42,562 bases of DNA from Chloroflexota bacterium (GTDB taxonomy: Bacteria > Chloroflexota > Anaerolineae > Promineifilales > Promineifilaceae): contig JAHEJP010000003.1 of the NCBI GenBank assembly GCA_024638855.1, positions 1-42,562 of the forward strand, written 5' to 3'. Of this stretch, positions 24,064-33,360 are shown piece by piece. Below the pieces are notes generated by a model. That model did not search any database, was not told the DNA's origin, and worked only from the letters and a program-made list of their open reading frames with translations. The first letter of the stretch is position 1, and the number at the start of each line of letters is the position of its first letter. The translations under genes were made by a program, and so were the position numbers.

Positions 24064-24606
24064 GAACCTGATTGTAAGTCAACCGGTAGGAAAAGTGAAG
24101 AAAATTAAGCAAAATATGAGCCGGATCAATAGCTTGAACCCCTTTCTACAATCACTAAATGGTGCGCAGATCCATCTGACAGCGAAGAGATGGGCTTATA
24201 AAAGACCCTTTTTGATTATGATAGGATCCTTACGGTTTTTGGGGGAGACGTGAATTCCGCCAGCCGGATGGAATCTCATGGTTTACCGGGCTAGGTGCAA
24301 ATTACTGGTAAAACCTATGAATTATTTGCCAGCCAAGGGGAGTCTTAGACGTCAAGGGAAAGAGGGCAATGGAGACTTGGTTCGTCAAGGGCATGCGGTC
24401 GCCAGCAAATGAGACGCGTGTCGGCAAATCCTAGGCAATTCCTGTCATCTGTTTTGGATCTATAGACTGGGTGGGTTTCGGGTTATGAAACTTTTCCTGG
24501 TCCCGATGTACCCTTGGAAAGTGTGGCCAACCGTGGCAGGATCAGGTTGCCTTCATCTCGTATTTGTGTGTGAATCAAAAAGTGACATCAAAGACCGCGC
24601 CTCGGT
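24064..24606. other. Noncoding stretch, no gene seen
   Basis: No plausible protein or tRNA was found. It includes the upstream region of the DUF7282-like lipoprotein. Two structures stand out. One is a stem of 11 pairs with two single-base bulges (CAT-GGTTTACC, 24277-24287, with GGTAAAACC-T-ATG, 24307-24319). The other is a short bulged hairpin (24192-24208) followed by five T, terminator-like on the plus strand although no plus-strand gene precedes it. GCCAGCC occurs on both sides of the first stem. I could not match these to a known riboswitch. Confidence 0.4.
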
Positions 24607-25486
24607 ATGAAGGATCGTGGATGCAAACGATCCTCTATGTTACTGCTATCGTTTTTGTTCATGTTGGGCCTCTACTATTATTGGTTCGCTCTTGCCAATC
24701 GACACGTAATATTTCTCTATGGTCATCTAGGTGCTAGCCCTTTCGATTCGAGAACAGTCGGTCGTTATTGGATGACCGGCTCTGTAGCCGCGGGAGCGGT
24801 TTTACTTTTATATGTATTCGTAAACTGGCTAGCCGGACGGATAAGTGGTTAAAATTACCGGACATATGATCCGCCTGCCTGGTGGCAAATCTGGCTGTTA
24901 GCTGCGCCTTTCCTTGTCACCAGTATCCTGGCTATCACGATGACTCAGAATCAGCCGACCATGCCCTGGGCAATCGCGCTACGGTGCACGGTGATTGCCT
25001 TGGTCGGTTTGGCCCTGGCGCTTCTTCCCGGCTCCCTGGCTGCACATCGGCCGGCAGACCTGACCTGTATGGCGCTCTTTGGCCTAGGATTCTGCCCCAC
25101 GCTGCTACTTTTGCGAATCATCGAACTTCCGAGCTGGGGTTTTGTGTCTCTCCAACAGGCATATCTGATCTTAACCACAACAAGTCTCATGGGATTTGCC
25201 TGGTTGGTCGGATTATCCTATCTCAGAGCAAAATTAAACTACGCGTCTAATATTTAGTCACTTGCTTTTCTCCGGCCTAGCTATTTGTTATCTGTTTTTA
25301 CCCCTAGCTCACTACTTGTTACTGGTTCCGCCAAGCTTCCGCTATATCAGTGCCGCAACGAATTTTTTCGCTTACCAACCTGAGCTACAGGTAGCCATCT
25401 TTATTCTGGCGACAGTGCTCGCCGTTGGTCTTGCCAAATTGCAGTCAGTATTTTCAAATTCTGCAAGCGAACAAATATGGGATTGA
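24607..25486 (+). pseudogene. Broken multi-pass membrane protein gene (stop codon plus frameshift)
   Basis: Three pieces form one apparent membrane protein. Piece one (24607-24852, 81 codons) has two transmembrane segments and stops at TAA 24850-24852. The same frame stays open after the stop (N-Y-R-T-Y-D-P-P-A-W-W-Q-I-W-L-L) and continues through further membrane helices to 25257. The protein then seems to carry on in another frame, open from 25238 to 25486, with two more helices. Periplasmic-style loops and hydrophobicity match across both breaks. No strong SD precedes 24607. I recognise no function. A sequencing error could explain the frameshift, but two independent lesions favour decay. 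Confidence 0.6.
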
Positions 25487-25526
25487 CCTTAAGCAACAAC
25501 GAGTTAAAAAGAATTGGAGAAGATTG

Positions 25527-25712
25527 ATGAATAAACGAGAACTGTATCATTTGCTGTTAGGTTTGTTTCTTCTTGGACTGCTTGCATCTTCAATTCTCTT
25601 GATATCGGAAGTCGCCTTATCTGATCATGTCGCCGATCAGTTGTACCAGTTTGACATCTTCCAGGATCACCATAGTCACGAATTGTATATGCCAACCATC
25701 TTAGATCGATAA
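25527..25712 (+). CDS. Small single-pass membrane protein, hypothetical
   Basis: A 61-residue ORF starts at ATG 25527 with GGAG seven bases upstream. Residues 8-28 form one strongly hydrophobic helix (L-L-L-G-L-F-L-L-G-L-L). The rest is polar and His/Asp-rich (D-H-H-S-H near residue 50). It lies 40 bp after the broken membrane gene on the same strand and may be a partner or remnant of it. No family was recognised. Confidence 0.45.
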   Translation: MNKRELYHLLLGLFLLGLLASSILLISEVALSDHVADQLYQFDIFQDHHSHELYMPTILDR

Positions 25713-25857
25713 ACAGCATCACTCAAACTGGGATATTGCAGATGAGTTAATGCCAAACAATTTGGCTAAATACGCTGTCTAAGAATGGAGTAGTCTAAGC
25801 CAAGAAACAGCAGAGGCGGCTGTCAACAACGATAGTGAAGGCCCGAATTTGGCATCA

Positions 25858-28371
25858 TCAAGGAAATTCTTCTAACAAGAAAGCATCTTCTCGTTTTTCT
25901 GTCAACTGATCAGATTGAGTCACCAGCAATCGTTGCCCGGAACTCTCATCGTACCATCCCAGCCACAATTGGTAACTGCCAGGTTCTACACTTTCCGTCG
26001 ACAATTGGATCGTATCTTCGACTATTTCTCCCTCTTCCCACCAATTTGTTGGATAAGTCCACTTCATGGGAATGCTATCGACTTGGGCAGCTAATTCGCC
26101 TGTTCTGTTGTTTACTAAGTGAAGAAAAACTTTGTAAGATTCACCTATTCGCTTCAGTGCCCCCCACCTTAAATCCACCGATAACATCTCACCGACATCT
26201 TGATTTACATCGAACTCTATCAGGGCCAAGCTTTCCCCCCAGTGGGCGACGGCCATATAATAAATATCGTCTGGGTCAAATACCGATTCTCGCGGCAAGG
26301 TTAAATAGTTCACATTGCCGATCTTGATGGTTTCCCCTCTATTTTGTGATTCACCATCGGGAAACACGAACAACTCTATGGAGTAGTCGCCACCATCAAG
26401 ATATGGCGACATATTCATTGAATATTCCTCGAAAACTATCTCATCCTTATCCCAGTTGCTGGTCGGCCAGCTAGTAGATATGGCTTGACAGACCTCTTGA
26501 ACAGCTATTTGCTCGGTATTAACAACTTGCAAGCAAACGTCATAATCTTCGGTGATGGCCTGGTTGCTCGCCCAGTGAATTGTGGCGATAAAATTCATGC
26601 CTTGACGAAGCTCAACAGGGGTAACCGAATGCTTAATCAAGCCTAATCCCGGAATTCCGGTATCGATCATCGGCACGTCTTCGCCGATCGTGATCGATGT
26701 GCCAAATACGACCAACTCAGCATCTTCAAATACCGGCTCCAGGCCCAACCACTCTTTCCAGCTGTCGAGTTCCTCAACTGTTAGAAAGTTCTTGTGCAGA
26801 ATCAAGTAACGCACGTTGGCATCTGCCAATGACTTGAGCTGACTTCCAACTTGCGCGATTTCATCTGGTGGAGCGTTGGTCTTGGGAGAGCGCGATAAAC
26901 TGGGTACACTGTCAATGAATTCAAATGCTTCCCGGGGTGTTCGCGCGGTTTTTCCACCAACCAAGGGTTTGCCATGTTCCGATTGATAGTACATATAGTT
27001 TTCTATATAGCGCCGGTTATGCATCGGCAAGTTTAGAATGGCAAAATCCTCTTCCTCATTGGCTAACTGACTAAACCACTGTGGAACGGTCAGTGGGAGC
27101 ATGGGATAGGTGACGGCATACTCGAACAAGATGAAACCCACGACCAGAACCCAGAGCAACCAGGACTGAATATGGCTCAAATTTTGACGCTGCATGAGTG
27201 ATTGAACGCCAAGGGCGGCCAGCAACGCTACTGGTATTGAGAGTATCACATTGAATCGTTCCGGGTTGCGAATCATACGGAATAATGAGATATCATCTAG
27301 CAAGCGATATGGCAAAGGTAAATACGGTTGCCCATTGATCACCAGGTCGCTTCCTAGGGCTAAAACAATGTAAAGAAATGTGGCCAAAATCCAGAATCGT
27401 GCTTTCGGAAACTGCCGAATTGCACCATATACAGCCAGAAGAAGCGTTGTGAAGCCGAGGAAGGGTACAAAAACCTTACTAACCCCAAAATTGCTGTAGA
27501 AACGTTCAAACACCAGCTGTCCCCATATTGGATGGTAGCGGCTTGGTATAAAGTAGGCCAGAAAATCGCTATGATACCCTTCTGTAACTGCGAAGAGATC
27601 CTCTGGATATGCACGGCTGAACTGGGCTGATAATAACGGCCACAAGAGTGGCAACATGATTAGCAAGCTGATAAGCCCAGTCAATAAGGTTAGTTTTAAT
27701 AACCGGTAGGTTCTAATTTGAGGTTGAGTTGCCAAGCAATAGAGGAAATAAATAAATAGCAAGAGGCCACCAATCACCAACATTTGCCACCGACTGATAC
27801 CGATAAGAGCAACAAAGACAGCGAAAATCAAGGCGTCAACCAGTCTTTGTTTCTGCATCAACCTCATAAGATACAGGAGGGCTAAGGGTACCCAGCCGAT
27901 TAAAATGAGATTGGGATGGTGATGATTTGAGAGAGTGAAGGGCCAAAAGGCAACGATTATACAGGCTACAAATGAGGCCGGTTGCGACCCTGTCACTTCG
28001 CGAGCCAGCAAATAAGTAGCAAATCCGTTAAAGACTATGATACCTAAGAAGATCAAGGAGTAGGCAGTGGCTTCATTCAAAAAGGCTTGTAAAAGCAGCC
28101 AGATGAGGATATTGAACCAAGCAAAATTGTGCCAGTAGAGTGGCGTTCCAACTGGGTGAAATATCTGATCGGTGAAGAATATCCCCCGACCCGCTTGGAG
28201 GGAATCTCGTACCCATCGGGCCGTCCATAGATGCACATAAGCGTCACCATCACTTCCGGGGATCTGCCTGCCCAGTTGGGCGGCAACCGGCCAGATCATA
28301 ACAACTGTAAGCAAGATAAGAACGACAACTACAAGAGCAGGGAGGAGATAGGCACTAACACGCAAACGCAT
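25858..28371 (-). CDS. Multi-pass GT-C-type membrane glycosyltransferase-like protein
   Basis: The 837-residue protein has about a dozen membrane helices in its first 430 residues. A short acidic motif, G-S-D-G-D (39-43), sits in the first external loop; GT-C enzymes carry their catalytic acidic residue there and use lipid-phosphate sugar donors. An N-H-H-H-P-N segment near residue 150 is in a later loop. From about 440 onward it is soluble, first an alpha/beta part and then two beta-rich segments (about 540-690 and 700-825) that look like repeats of one sandwich domain. It resembles large bacterial YfhO/GT-C-like proteins used in glycosylation of surface polymers. Donor and acceptor are unknown. 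The neighbouring GT-C gene is 71 bp upstream on the same strand. Confidence 0.72.
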   Translation of the reverse strand: MRLRVSAYLLPALVVVVLILLTVVMIWPVAAQLGRQIPGSDGDAYVHLWTARWVRDSLQAGRGIFFTDQIFHPVGTPLYWHNFAWFNILIWLLLQAFLNEATAYSLIFLGIIVFNGFATYLLAREVTGSQPASFVACIIVAFWPFTLSNHHHPNLILIGWVPLALLYLMRLMQKQRLVDALIFAVFVALIGISRWQMLVIGGLLLFIYFLYCLATQPQIRTYRLLKLTLLTGLISLLIMLPLLWPLLSAQFSRAYPEDLFAVTEGYHSDFLAYFIPSRYHPIWGQLVFERFYSNFGVSKVFVPFLGFTTLLLAVYGAIRQFPKARFWILATFLYIVLALGSDLVINGQPYLPLPYRLLDDISLFRMIRNPERFNVILSIPVALLAALGVQSLMQRQNLSHIQSWLLWVLVVGFILFEYAVTYPMLPLTVPQWFSQLANEEEDFAILNLPMHNRRYIENYMYYQSEHGKPLVGGKTARTPREAFEFIDSVPSLSRSPKTNAPPDEIAQVGSQLKSLADANVRYLILHKNFLTVEELDSWKEWLGLEPVFEDAELVVFGTSITIGEDVPMIDTGIPGLGLIKHSVTPVELRQGMNFIATIHWASNQAITEDYDVCLQVVNTEQIAVQEVCQAISTSWPTSNWDKDEIVFEEYSMNMSPYLDGGDYSIELFVFPDGESQNRGETIKIGNVNYLTLPRESVFDPDDIYYMAVAHWGESLALIEFDVNQDVGEMLSVDLRWGALKRIGESYKVFLHLVNNRTGELAAQVDSIPMKWTYPTNWWEEGEIVEDTIQLSTESVEPGSYQLWLGWYDESSGQRLLVTQSDQLTEKREDAFLLEEFP

Positions 28372-28442
28372 TGCTCGAAAGCTTACTCTTAATGATATTG
28401 GCTGTTAAATAGCGCTTGATTCATTTCTGCAGGTAGTGACTT

Positions 28443-29990
28443 TTACTCGACGACTCGTCGATAGATTTTAATGCTTCTGTAGTCGTCTTGAATGATCTTT
28501 TCTATCTGAAAATTACTATCTATATAAGAATCGGTCTTTTCTATCTCCTCTTCCGACAAATAGAAGAAGGAAGGATTATCGTAAACCAAGTAATTTGCCT
28601 CCATCAATGTATCCATAACACTGTCGTAAGTCCTAGTATAAAGGAAGTCATACGGCCGGTCGGCATAATAACCCAAAACAGTACCTTCGTGGACAATGAC
28701 GATGGTTTCGCCAGATGGTGTGGTTTCAGACAAATACTGGCCAGCATCTCGGAGGACGCTGTAATATCGATCGTTGTCGAACATTCGGGTCTGATAAAAC
28801 TGTGTCCACCAGGCCTCTGGATTGCGCCAATTTCCCGAACGAGGTAATTGCAACGGCGAAATACTCCAGGCCGCGACAATTAAAAGGATGATCCCCATTG
28901 TCAATAAAACCGGTCTTCTAACTTTGCGCCTCAACCAGCCGGTGACCTGAGGCCAATCTATCAACAAGTTAATCAAAATAGCCATCATGGGAATGATACC
29001 AATGATATGGCGAGGTTCTCTTAAGGCAACGAGTAATGAATAGGCCAGGTTAAAACCAATGTATAGAATGAGCAGGGCCGTTACCGGCGGTAATTTTCGA
29101 GGCCGAAAAAAGACCATCATGAGAAGCGCTACCATAAAAAAAAGCACTGTCTCCCAGCCTAATAATTGTGATCCAATCGTAATCAACCAGACTTGAAAAG
29201 GTATTCCTAACCGGGCGTCATGGATAATTACCTCAGTGGAACCCGTTGCAGAATTGAGCCAACGACTTAATGTTCCCTGCAAGTGAGGAGGACTAAGGAC
29301 GGCTATCCAGCCTATCCACAAAACCAAAGCAACGATTACCGGTAACCCAACCCAGATAGCATTTGATAACCGTTTTTTCCAACTTGAGCCACGAGTAACC
29401 ACATAAAGTAGAGCAGCAAACCAAAAAATAATTGCATTCTCACGCAACAGCACGGCTACAGCCATGCTGATACCAGCCCAGGCGAGAAAATTATTGGTGC
29501 CTTTTGATTCCCATTTCACCAGGAAATGCAAGCCTAATAAGAGGAAAAATACCATGGGAATTTCGGCTCGCAGGAAGAAGGAATAATATGTAAAAAAGGG
29601 ATTGAGAGCCAATGTAAGAGCTGCTGCCAAACCAGTCAGGCGATCTTGTAATTCAGCACCAATAGCAAAACATAAAAGGATGCAACCAACGGCAAAAATT
29701 GAGGTGAGCAATCTTAAAGTTAAGAGATTTTCTCCCAGCACAAGAGTGCTAAGACCTAAAAAATATTGGTATAATGGCGTATGGTCTGCATAGAGAACCC
29801 CTTCCCCCATTGATCGCTCGGCAATGCCCGTTTGCCTAATGCTACGAGCAACGTTTAAATATATCGCTTCATCATATTCAGGCAGATCGACAGTCAAGGC
29901 CAAAGCCAGCTGAAAGAGAAGGAAAATCGTGATAGTTACTGCGAGCAGCAATAGAACGGAGGTCTGATTGCCTTTCAGTAATCGTTGCAT
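28443..29990 (-). CDS. GT39/ArnT-like membrane glycosyltransferase
   Basis: The 515-residue protein has one N-terminal helix followed by the loop motif D-L-P-E-Y-D-E-A-I-Y (35-44), with the adjacent D40-E41 pair typical of protein O-mannosyltransferase and ArnT families. About ten more membrane helices follow, then a C-terminal soluble part of roughly 130 residues. These enzymes transfer a sugar from an undecaprenyl- or dolichyl-phosphate carrier to lipid or protein on the outer membrane face. It is directly upstream of the other GT-C-like gene on the same strand, so the two probably work in one surface-glycan pathway. The acceptor is unknown. Confidence 0.82.
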   Translation of the reverse strand: MQRLLKGNQTSVLLLLAVTITIFLLFQLALALTVDLPEYDEAIYLNVARSIRQTGIAERSMGEGVLYADHTPLYQYFLGLSTLVLGENLLTLRLLTSIFAVGCILLCFAIGAELQDRLTGLAAALTLALNPFFTYYSFFLRAEIPMVFFLLLGLHFLVKWESKGTNNFLAWAGISMAVAVLLRENAIIFWFAALLYVVTRGSSWKKRLSNAIWVGLPVIVALVLWIGWIAVLSPPHLQGTLSRWLNSATGSTEVIIHDARLGIPFQVWLITIGSQLLGWETVLFFMVALLMMVFFRPRKLPPVTALLILYIGFNLAYSLLVALREPRHIIGIIPMMAILINLLIDWPQVTGWLRRKVRRPVLLTMGIILLIVAAWSISPLQLPRSGNWRNPEAWWTQFYQTRMFDNDRYYSVLRDAGQYLSETTPSGETIVIVHEGTVLGYYADRPYDFLYTRTYDSVMDTLMEANYLVYDNPSFFYLSEEEIEKTDSYIDSNFQIEKIIQDDYRSIKIYRRVVE

Positions 29991-30311
29991 TTTAGCCGCT
30001 ACGCCGATTTGCAGATTCGGTTTCTTAGCCTAGAGATTATCACTTAATTACCCAAATTTTGCCCTAATAAGGGCACAAGTCATCAAAGATGAGAAACATC
30101 GATAGACTTCCCAGCAAATATTGACCACAACATCTGGCTTGCAAAAGGGAAACTATCACTATGAACAATCATAACAGATATTCGCCTTGAGCGAGCTTGG
30201 CAATTACAAGCGGGTGTACGAAAGAGCTGTCAGGAAACGGTAGCGTAAACGGTTGGTTTGCCCCGGACAAACTAGAAGAATTGTCTAGCGAAAACTCCTT
30301 ACCGGGCCACT
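29991..30311. other. Noncoding stretch between the GT39 gene and the M1 peptidase gene
   Basis: No convincing gene. It holds the upstream region of the minus-strand GT39-like gene, with a possible -10 (GATAAT on the minus strand near 30031), and a short inverted repeat GCCCTAATAAGGGC (30061-30074) flanked on one side by AAATTTT. Its right part is the 3' flank of the M1 peptidase gene, where I see no clear terminator. Confidence 0.35.
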
Positions 30312-32897
30312 TCATTCTGGTGATTGGTGTTTGTTTACCTGGGCCTCGATTCGCTGAAGTTGGTCCTCTAATTTGCGAACTTTATCATTCAACTCTTCCA
30401 TCTGTTTCTTTAAAGCAGATCCATCACTTTTATCTTCGCCTCGTAAAGATTGGATCATCTTTTCCGTGTAGACTTGCATCTGTTTTGAAAGGCTACTTTT
30501 ATATGCTTCTAACGACGGGATGGCTTCGGGTGCCGGCATATCTTTGAGGCCGGTCGCCGCGCGCCAGCGAACGTTCTCCCAGGGATCGCGTAGTAAATCG
30601 GTCAAGATCTCAACGACCTGCTCTCGTTTCAACTTATCTAAACCTTGTCCAATGTCGGCTAGAGCAGTTGTTATCGTCGGGCGGACTCGGTTTGAGTGTT
30701 TGCCGTAAACTACTTCTTCAATCAGGTAATCTGTCGCCTCATCGCGCCGGGAGGCGGCTATGCCTTCAAATGCCCCGGATTGGGCCAAGCCATTGAAGCC
30801 AGTTTGCCGGCTACCTTCAAGCAGTACTTGCCATTGAGCATTATTGCGTTGGGCGCCCATCGCGGCGAATGCTTCTCGCTGGGCTGTTGGTTTAAGTTCG
30901 CCTGCCAACCTTTCGCCAATAGCATCTCGAATACGAATGTCCCGATATTTGCCGGCTGCTCGGAATATCGCCGGTAAGACTAAAGGGTCTTGTTCAGTCT
31001 GGATTATTTCCACAAGGCCCTTCAGGGAGACATCGCTATTAGCTTTCGCCAGGGCTTTAACGAATTCCTCCCGTACCCCCCAAAATGGCTCGATGGGATA
31101 GGCAGCTATGATCGCCTCAATATTGGTTCGTTTGCCGGTCTTAACCAATTCACGGGCCGCAAGAATGCGGCCGATAATATCGTCCGCTTCGGTCAGCTGT
31201 CTGCGTAACATCGGATCGCCAGGGTTAAAAGTGAGCTTGTGCAGAACCTTATACCCAGGATCGAAACGTACTTGATCCGGTTCTACCGACATGGAAATGA
31301 CAAAAGTATGTTTGGTGTCCTTAATCTTAACCGGTAGCCGGTGTTCCTTGCCTTCGATGGTCCAACCCAGGTCGGTAGAAAAAACAAAGGCCGGAATTCC
31401 TTTCTCCATATCGACCTGTGTTTGTTCAATTTCGAAGACACCTTGTTTTAGCTTAGCGTCGTATTCAAAGGAAACCTTCAGGTCGGGATAACCTGGTGAC
31501 CGAAACCATTGATCGAAAAACTTACCTAGTGAACGCCCGGAATGTTCCTCCAATACATAGCGAAAATCGTCGGTTTCGACAACTTGGCCGTTATGTCGCT
31601 TCAGATAATCGCGAACGGCCGACCAGAAAAGTTCGTCGCCTAATTCGCGGCGCAGAGTGTGCAGCCTGCAAGCGCCGCCGGGATACAAATGACGATCGTA
31701 CATCTGCCAGGACGATTTGAAACGGCGGGTGACAATTGGTCGCCTGTAGCGCTCGTCAGCTTCCTGGAAGTACAAAGTTGCATTATCAAGATAGATGAAT
31801 TGGGCTTCATCCTCGCTCCTTTCCTCTTCAGACCAACACTGTTCCATGTATGTAGCCCATGACTCCTTCAACCAGGCATGAGCGAAATCACGGATGACGA
31901 CGGCGTCGCCAAAGTAGCTGTGAGCCATCTCGTGCAAATTGATGACGTCGACTATCCAGCCTATCTCCTGGTCCAAATCCTCATCGAGCACGAAATAATC
32001 ACCCCAACTTACCAGAGAGATGTTCTCCATTGCCCCACCCATAATAGGCAGAGCAAACTGGTAATATTTGGGGTAGGGGAAGGGCATATCCAGTTTTTTG
32101 GTCATCCAGTTCATCATGGATCTGGTCTTCCCGAATGAACGGCGTAAATCATCGACGGTGTGTTCAGGCGAACTGAAATAGGCCAGTTCGATCTTTTGAT
32201 TTTCTGATTCGTATAGCCCGTCGTCGGCGCGAACGAAATCGCCAATAGCGAAGCAGACCAGGTAACTTGGACATAGTTGATCCAAGCGCCAGTGGGCGGT
32301 TTTTGTGCTATCGTCATGTGATTCCTCATTCACCAGGTAACCGTTAGCCAGGATGGTAAATCGCTCTTCTGCACGAAGATGGAAATCCAATGTTGTCCTG
32401 ACATTTGGTAAGTCGATGGCAGGTAGCCAGTGACGCGCCCGCTCGGTCTCATGATCGGTGGCCGCGTACCAGGCTTGGTCTGGGTAAGCCTCATTTGGCG
32501 AGGAGAAATATAGACCGTCAACGGGTTCGACCACTTTGTAAGTCACAGCAATTAGTCGTTCTTCGCTACTTTTGAAGGATTCGAACCAGTTGATGGCAAT
32601 CTCTTGACCATCGTAGCTCCAGACCAACGGATGGCCCTGGGGATCGCTGACCTCAAGGTCAACAAAATCGACGGCATTTAAGCGAATTTCCGTCGGGCCG
32701 TCGCTACGAGCCTTCACAGTTGTTGTCACCGTTCCACTGGCTGATTTATTGATTAAGTCAAGGAACAAATCGATATCCATATGGATCGGTTCTAATTCTA
32801 GATCGGGTGGATAAACTTCAGGTGTACTAGGATTTTCGAAGTCAGATGTTCGGTTGATTAGTTGACGGTGAACTTTGAATCGTTCGATAGTTGGCAT
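30312..32897 (-). CDS. M1-family zinc aminopeptidase with C-terminal HEAT-like repeats
   Basis: Start set at ATG 32897 (M-P-T-I-E-R-F), which has AAAGGA upstream; a start 11 codons earlier has none. The 861-residue protein has the M1 fold: an N-terminal beta domain, the substrate-binding motif G-G-A-M-E-N, and the zinc site H-E-M-A-H with catalytic E323 followed by 18 residues and the third ligand in K-E-S-W-A. M1 enzymes remove N-terminal amino acids from peptides. Residues about 580-820 are alpha-helical and repeat-like, resembling HEAT repeats rather than ERAP-type domain IV, and the last 35 residues form a short coiled coil. No signal peptide is seen, so it is probably cytoplasmic. The coiled coil suggests oligomerisation. 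Confidence 0.9.
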   Translation of the reverse strand: MPTIERFKVHRQLINRTSDFENPSTPEVYPPDLELEPIHMDIDLFLDLINKSASGTVTTTVKARSDGPTEIRLNAVDFVDLEVSDPQGHPLVWSYDGQEIAINWFESFKSSEERLIAVTYKVVEPVDGLYFSSPNEAYPDQAWYAATDHETERARHWLPAIDLPNVRTTLDFHLRAEERFTILANGYLVNEESHDDSTKTAHWRLDQLCPSYLVCFAIGDFVRADDGLYESENQKIELAYFSSPEHTVDDLRRSFGKTRSMMNWMTKKLDMPFPYPKYYQFALPIMGGAMENISLVSWGDYFVLDEDLDQEIGWIVDVINLHEMAHSYFGDAVVIRDFAHAWLKESWATYMEQCWSEEERSEDEAQFIYLDNATLYFQEADERYRRPIVTRRFKSSWQMYDRHLYPGGACRLHTLRRELGDELFWSAVRDYLKRHNGQVVETDDFRYVLEEHSGRSLGKFFDQWFRSPGYPDLKVSFEYDAKLKQGVFEIEQTQVDMEKGIPAFVFSTDLGWTIEGKEHRLPVKIKDTKHTFVISMSVEPDQVRFDPGYKVLHKLTFNPGDPMLRRQLTEADDIIGRILAARELVKTGKRTNIEAIIAAYPIEPFWGVREEFVKALAKANSDVSLKGLVEIIQTEQDPLVLPAIFRAAGKYRDIRIRDAIGERLAGELKPTAQREAFAAMGAQRNNAQWQVLLEGSRQTGFNGLAQSGAFEGIAASRRDEATDYLIEEVVYGKHSNRVRPTITTALADIGQGLDKLKREQVVEILTDLLRDPWENVRWRAATGLKDMPAPEAIPSLEAYKSSLSKQMQVYTEKMIQSLRGEDKSDGSALKKQMEELNDKVRKLEDQLQRIEAQVNKHQSPE

Positions 32898-32955
32898 TTC
32901 CTTTTGTCCTTTTATTGACAGGATTGTCATGGTTTATATTTGAAGTGGGCAAGGC

Positions 32956-32984
32956 ATGACACTTCGGGGTGCAACGGCTGTCAA
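32956..32984 (-). promoter_or_regulatory. Predicted promoter of the M1 peptidase gene
   Basis: The 463-bp region 32898-33360 has no gene. On the minus strand TTGACA (32984-32979), a 17-bp spacer and TGTCAT (32961-32956) form a plausible promoter giving a leader of about 50 nt. A second TTGACA (33006-33001) lies exactly 22 bp upstream, two helical turns away, and may be a tandem promoter or binding site. Nearer the subtilase gene, an imperfect hairpin (about 33288-33328, GGGCCTGCCT pairing with AGGCAAGCCC) has no T run. Confidence 0.45.
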
Positions 32985-33360
32985 GATGTTCTTATTAATG
33001 TGTCAACCATTGCAGGCAAGAAACCGCGTCAAAAGATACCGGATTGTCTTTAATTGTACAAGGCACTCGGTAAGTCATTTTTTGGTGCAAGTGTAAGGAC
33101 CTATTCAGTTTTAAACATTGGAAGATTTACCGTTAATGGCTCGCGTTTTCCAGATTCAACGGCCGGAGAGGTTTCCATCTTTCAAGTTGAACAGCTGGGG
33201 TTAATTGTCTGATGGGATCTGAACTGCGATCGAATTCTTCTTGAGATTAGACCAGACTGATAGCTCTACGCCGACCCATGCCCCTGGGCCTGCCTCCTCC
33301 TAATCAGCTGGAGAAGGCAAGCCCTATGATCTGGCTAGAGACCATTACGCAGACAGCTGT

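Noticed and set aside
24850-24852. Stop-codon recoding in the membrane protein gene
   Set aside because: The codon is TAA, not a TGA or TAG with a visible recoding element, and a second lesion follows, so decay or error is simpler.
20182-24989. A 13-base exact match (CGCTACGGTGCAC at 20182-20194 and 24977-24989) as a dispersed repeat
   Set aside because: Many 13-base matches are expected by chance in 42 kb. The flanks do not match and the second copy lies in coding-like sequence.
25238-25257. Programmed ribosomal frameshifting joining the membrane protein pieces
   Set aside because: No slippery heptamer or downstream pseudoknot is evident, and the upstream TAA would already block synthesis of the full protein.
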